The notes under the pieces: generated by a model
What the model saw: only the letters and a program-made list of their open reading frames with translations
What the model was told of the DNA's origin: nothing
Databases searched by the model: none
Assembly: GCA_011772205.1 (NCBI GenBank)
Contig: WVZY01000026.1
Span: 23,631 to 87,630 of the forward strand
Reading direction: 5' to 3'
Length of the DNA stretch: 64,000 nt
Source of the DNA: Candidatus Latescibacterota bacterium
Lineage (GTDB): Bacteria > Krumholzibacteriota > Krumholzibacteriia > WVZY01
Part shown: positions 62,635 to 64,000 of the stretch, piece after piece
How positions within the stretch are numbered: position 1 is the stretch's first letter
How the letters are laid out: each line of letters starts with the position of its first letter
Translations under genes and position numbers: made by a program

Positions 62635-62747
62635 ACGGGCGTTTTCAATTCAAGAATTCTCCTTCGAGACCGCGGATAAGAAACGTGAGCTTGCCCGAAT
62701 GAAAATGGGTACTGAAGGATTGTGTTGGGAAAACTTGCAAGAGCTTA

Positions 62748-63746
62748 TTAAAATGTTGAGATCGAAGGATCCTTCATTTTCAACAATTTCAGCCAGCTGG
62801 CAAGGCCGTTTTTCTCCGCGTAGCGCTTGACCCGGCGGAAACCTTCTCCATAAATTGGGTCTTTATCATTGAGCATGTTCTCTATGATGAATTCGCCCTC
62901 CCTTCCTCCAATTTTCCTGAGCACCAGGTAAGAAGCAAAGTTACAGCTCCCTTCCGACAGTGCTTGTTCTTGCTTCAACTGCCCGTTGATGAATTGCCAA
63001 ACATGCGTGAGCTCGTGAGCGAGCGTGCTAATCATCTGCACCTTGGGCATTCCGTAGAGCACGTATACTTTTATGCTCTGATACTTGACATGACCGAACA
63101 AATTCTTATTGATCGCGTAGTCCGTGAATCCTGTTGTATCACCTGAGCGATCGGAAGAGAGTTCCCGGAGCTTGTCCTGCCCGACAAGGTGAAGTTCAAT
63201 CTCTCTGGGATCGACATGAAGCCCGAATTTGCCGAGCTGCTTGGCCACGTCGAACATCAGTGAACTGGCAATCTCGAGTTCCGTAACCGCCGATACGCTG
63301 CATTTCCCGCAGAGATGCCGTCCATCTGGATAGCGCACCATCCCCTTTATTAGGTTTCCGACAATGAAGCGATTGCAAAAATCGCAACGAATGATCTTTT
63401 CCTCATGATGCTTGTGGTATGCATTTCCCCAATGATCCAGGAAATATTCACCTTTGATGATCTCGTTGCAGACGGAGCACCGGATGGCGACGTGTTTCTC
63501 GAAGCAGGCGCGGTGGTAGTTCTTCCCCTTATAAACGACATAAGATTCTTCGATGGGTTCTGTGCAATACTCACAGGTGAAGCAGTGAGGGTGATAGTAG
63601 TTTCTGCCCGTCTCGAAATACGAGCCAGTGATCTGCTCGCCGCACGCCTTGCACGTTCTCGCTTCTTGGGTTTGTGCCGTCGGAGCGGTGAAGGATAGCA
63701 ATATGCAGGAGGCCAGCAGTAAGACCCAGAAGCGGCTCAATTCCAT
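62748..63746 (-). CDS. Exported LIM-domain metallopeptidase, DA1-like
   Basis: A 332-residue exported protein. Residues 1-26 are a signal peptide (MELSRFWVLLLASCILLSFT). Residues 32-85 form a LIM zinc finger: CKAC, YHPHCFTCEYC, then YHRACFEKH. Residues 90-150 hold a second LIM-like set: CSVC, YHKHH, CDFC, LCGKC. From about 150 the sequence follows the catalytic part of plant DA1: VYVLYGMPKVQMISTLAHEL, with HELTH (244-248) as the HExxH zinc site, and LSEGSCNFASYLVL giving the third ligand candidate (Glu265). DA1 proteins in plants are ubiquitin-activated peptidases; here the export signal points to another role, such as trimming envelope proteins. No ubiquitin-like gene is visible. ATG at 63746 has AGGAG close upstream. 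Confidence 0.85.
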   Translation of the reverse strand: MELSRFWVLLLASCILLSFTAPTAQTQEARTCKACGEQITGSYFETGRNYYHPHCFTCEYCTEPIEESYVVYKGKNYHRACFEKHVAIRCSVCNEIIKGEYFLDHWGNAYHKHHEEKIIRCDFCNRFIVGNLIKGMVRYPDGRHLCGKCSVSAVTELEIASSLMFDVAKQLGKFGLHVDPREIELHLVGQDKLRELSSDRSGDTTGFTDYAINKNLFGHVKYQSIKVYVLYGMPKVQMISTLAHELTHVWQFINGQLKQEQALSEGSCNFASYLVLRKIGGREGEFIIENMLNDKDPIYGEGFRRVKRYAEKNGLASWLKLLKMKDPSISTF

Positions 63747-64000
63747 TTCTCCTGTAAGGTATTCAATGGATTTAGGTTATCCCATGACTCTATTCTTCGA
63801 GCAGGAGCAAAAAATGGTCCAGAAGCCCATTTTTAACTCCATAGCTCTTATTGAAGAATGACGGCTCGAGATTGAGAACCGGCGTTCTGTCGAGATGCAT
63901 ATTCCTGGTTGCGGGAGGCTCTGAGGAGATTCCTTACCACGCTCCCGCTTCCATAGAAAGCGCCTGTCAAGTATGTACTCCTGCTGTGATCGCTGCAGCG

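Overview
The window reads as a piece of a Gram-negative chromosome with roughly even base composition. I infer a member of the FCB superphylum or a neighbouring candidate phylum (KSB1, Latescibacterota or Zixibacteria-like); the exact phylum cannot be fixed from this sequence. The evidence is threefold. Three secreted proteins end in a FlgD-like tail with a YPNPF motif. There are tandem Ser/Thr kinases carrying a TolB-N-like domain and TPRs. There are many signal peptides and lipoproteins alongside TolQ/TolR/TonB and RND efflux genes. No rRNA, tRNA, CRISPR array, phage or complete insertion sequence was seen.

Layout. 1-2.7 kb: the end of a cobalamin-binding protein, a POT-type transporter and a GalU-like nucleotidyltransferase, followed by a long hairpin repeat. 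2.9-11 kb: a run of exported enzymes (beta-lactamase-fold hydrolase, Shewanella-like phosphatase, two SAM methyltransferases with export signals, subtilase with a FlgD-like tail), plus an orphan MazF-like toxin gene with a poor N-terminus. 11-17.5 kb: a decaying tandem array of kinase-TPR genes, two intact and two remnants, with a small EF-Tu-domain-2-like gene between the intact copies. 17.6-30.5 kb: a DUF819 membrane protein, an OmpA-type lipoprotein, a GAF-SpoIIE phosphatase, a large membrane-anchored protein of unknown role, a B12-radical SAM protein, and an S9 peptidase fused to a thioredoxin-like domain. 30.8-38.6 kb: a BKACE enzyme, a GNAT acetyltransferase, a complex repeat patch, a FlgD-tailed protein with an apparent frameshift, a STAS protein and an ABC exporter pair.

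39.2-50.25 kb is one tight, same-strand gene run: a repeat-rich secreted protein with a FlgD-like tail, a PorV/UPF0164-like barrel with its own FlgD-like domain, a 1045-residue TPR protein, TolQ, two TolR, TonB, and another FlgD-like protein. The order suggests a proton-driven envelope machine encoded with a likely client, and this is the best candidate for an undescribed system. A second copy of the long hairpin repeat follows it. Its stem is different but still perfectly self-complementary, and its core matches the first copy.

50.4-58.5 kb (minus strand): a complete RND tripartite efflux operon and two adjacent radical SAM genes. 58.5-63.8 kb: a secreted PQQ-type beta-propeller with a possible c-di-GMP-riboswitch-like leader, a DUF2891 lipoprotein, a saccharopine-dehydrogenase-like enzyme, and an exported LIM-domain metallopeptidase resembling the plant DA1 family.
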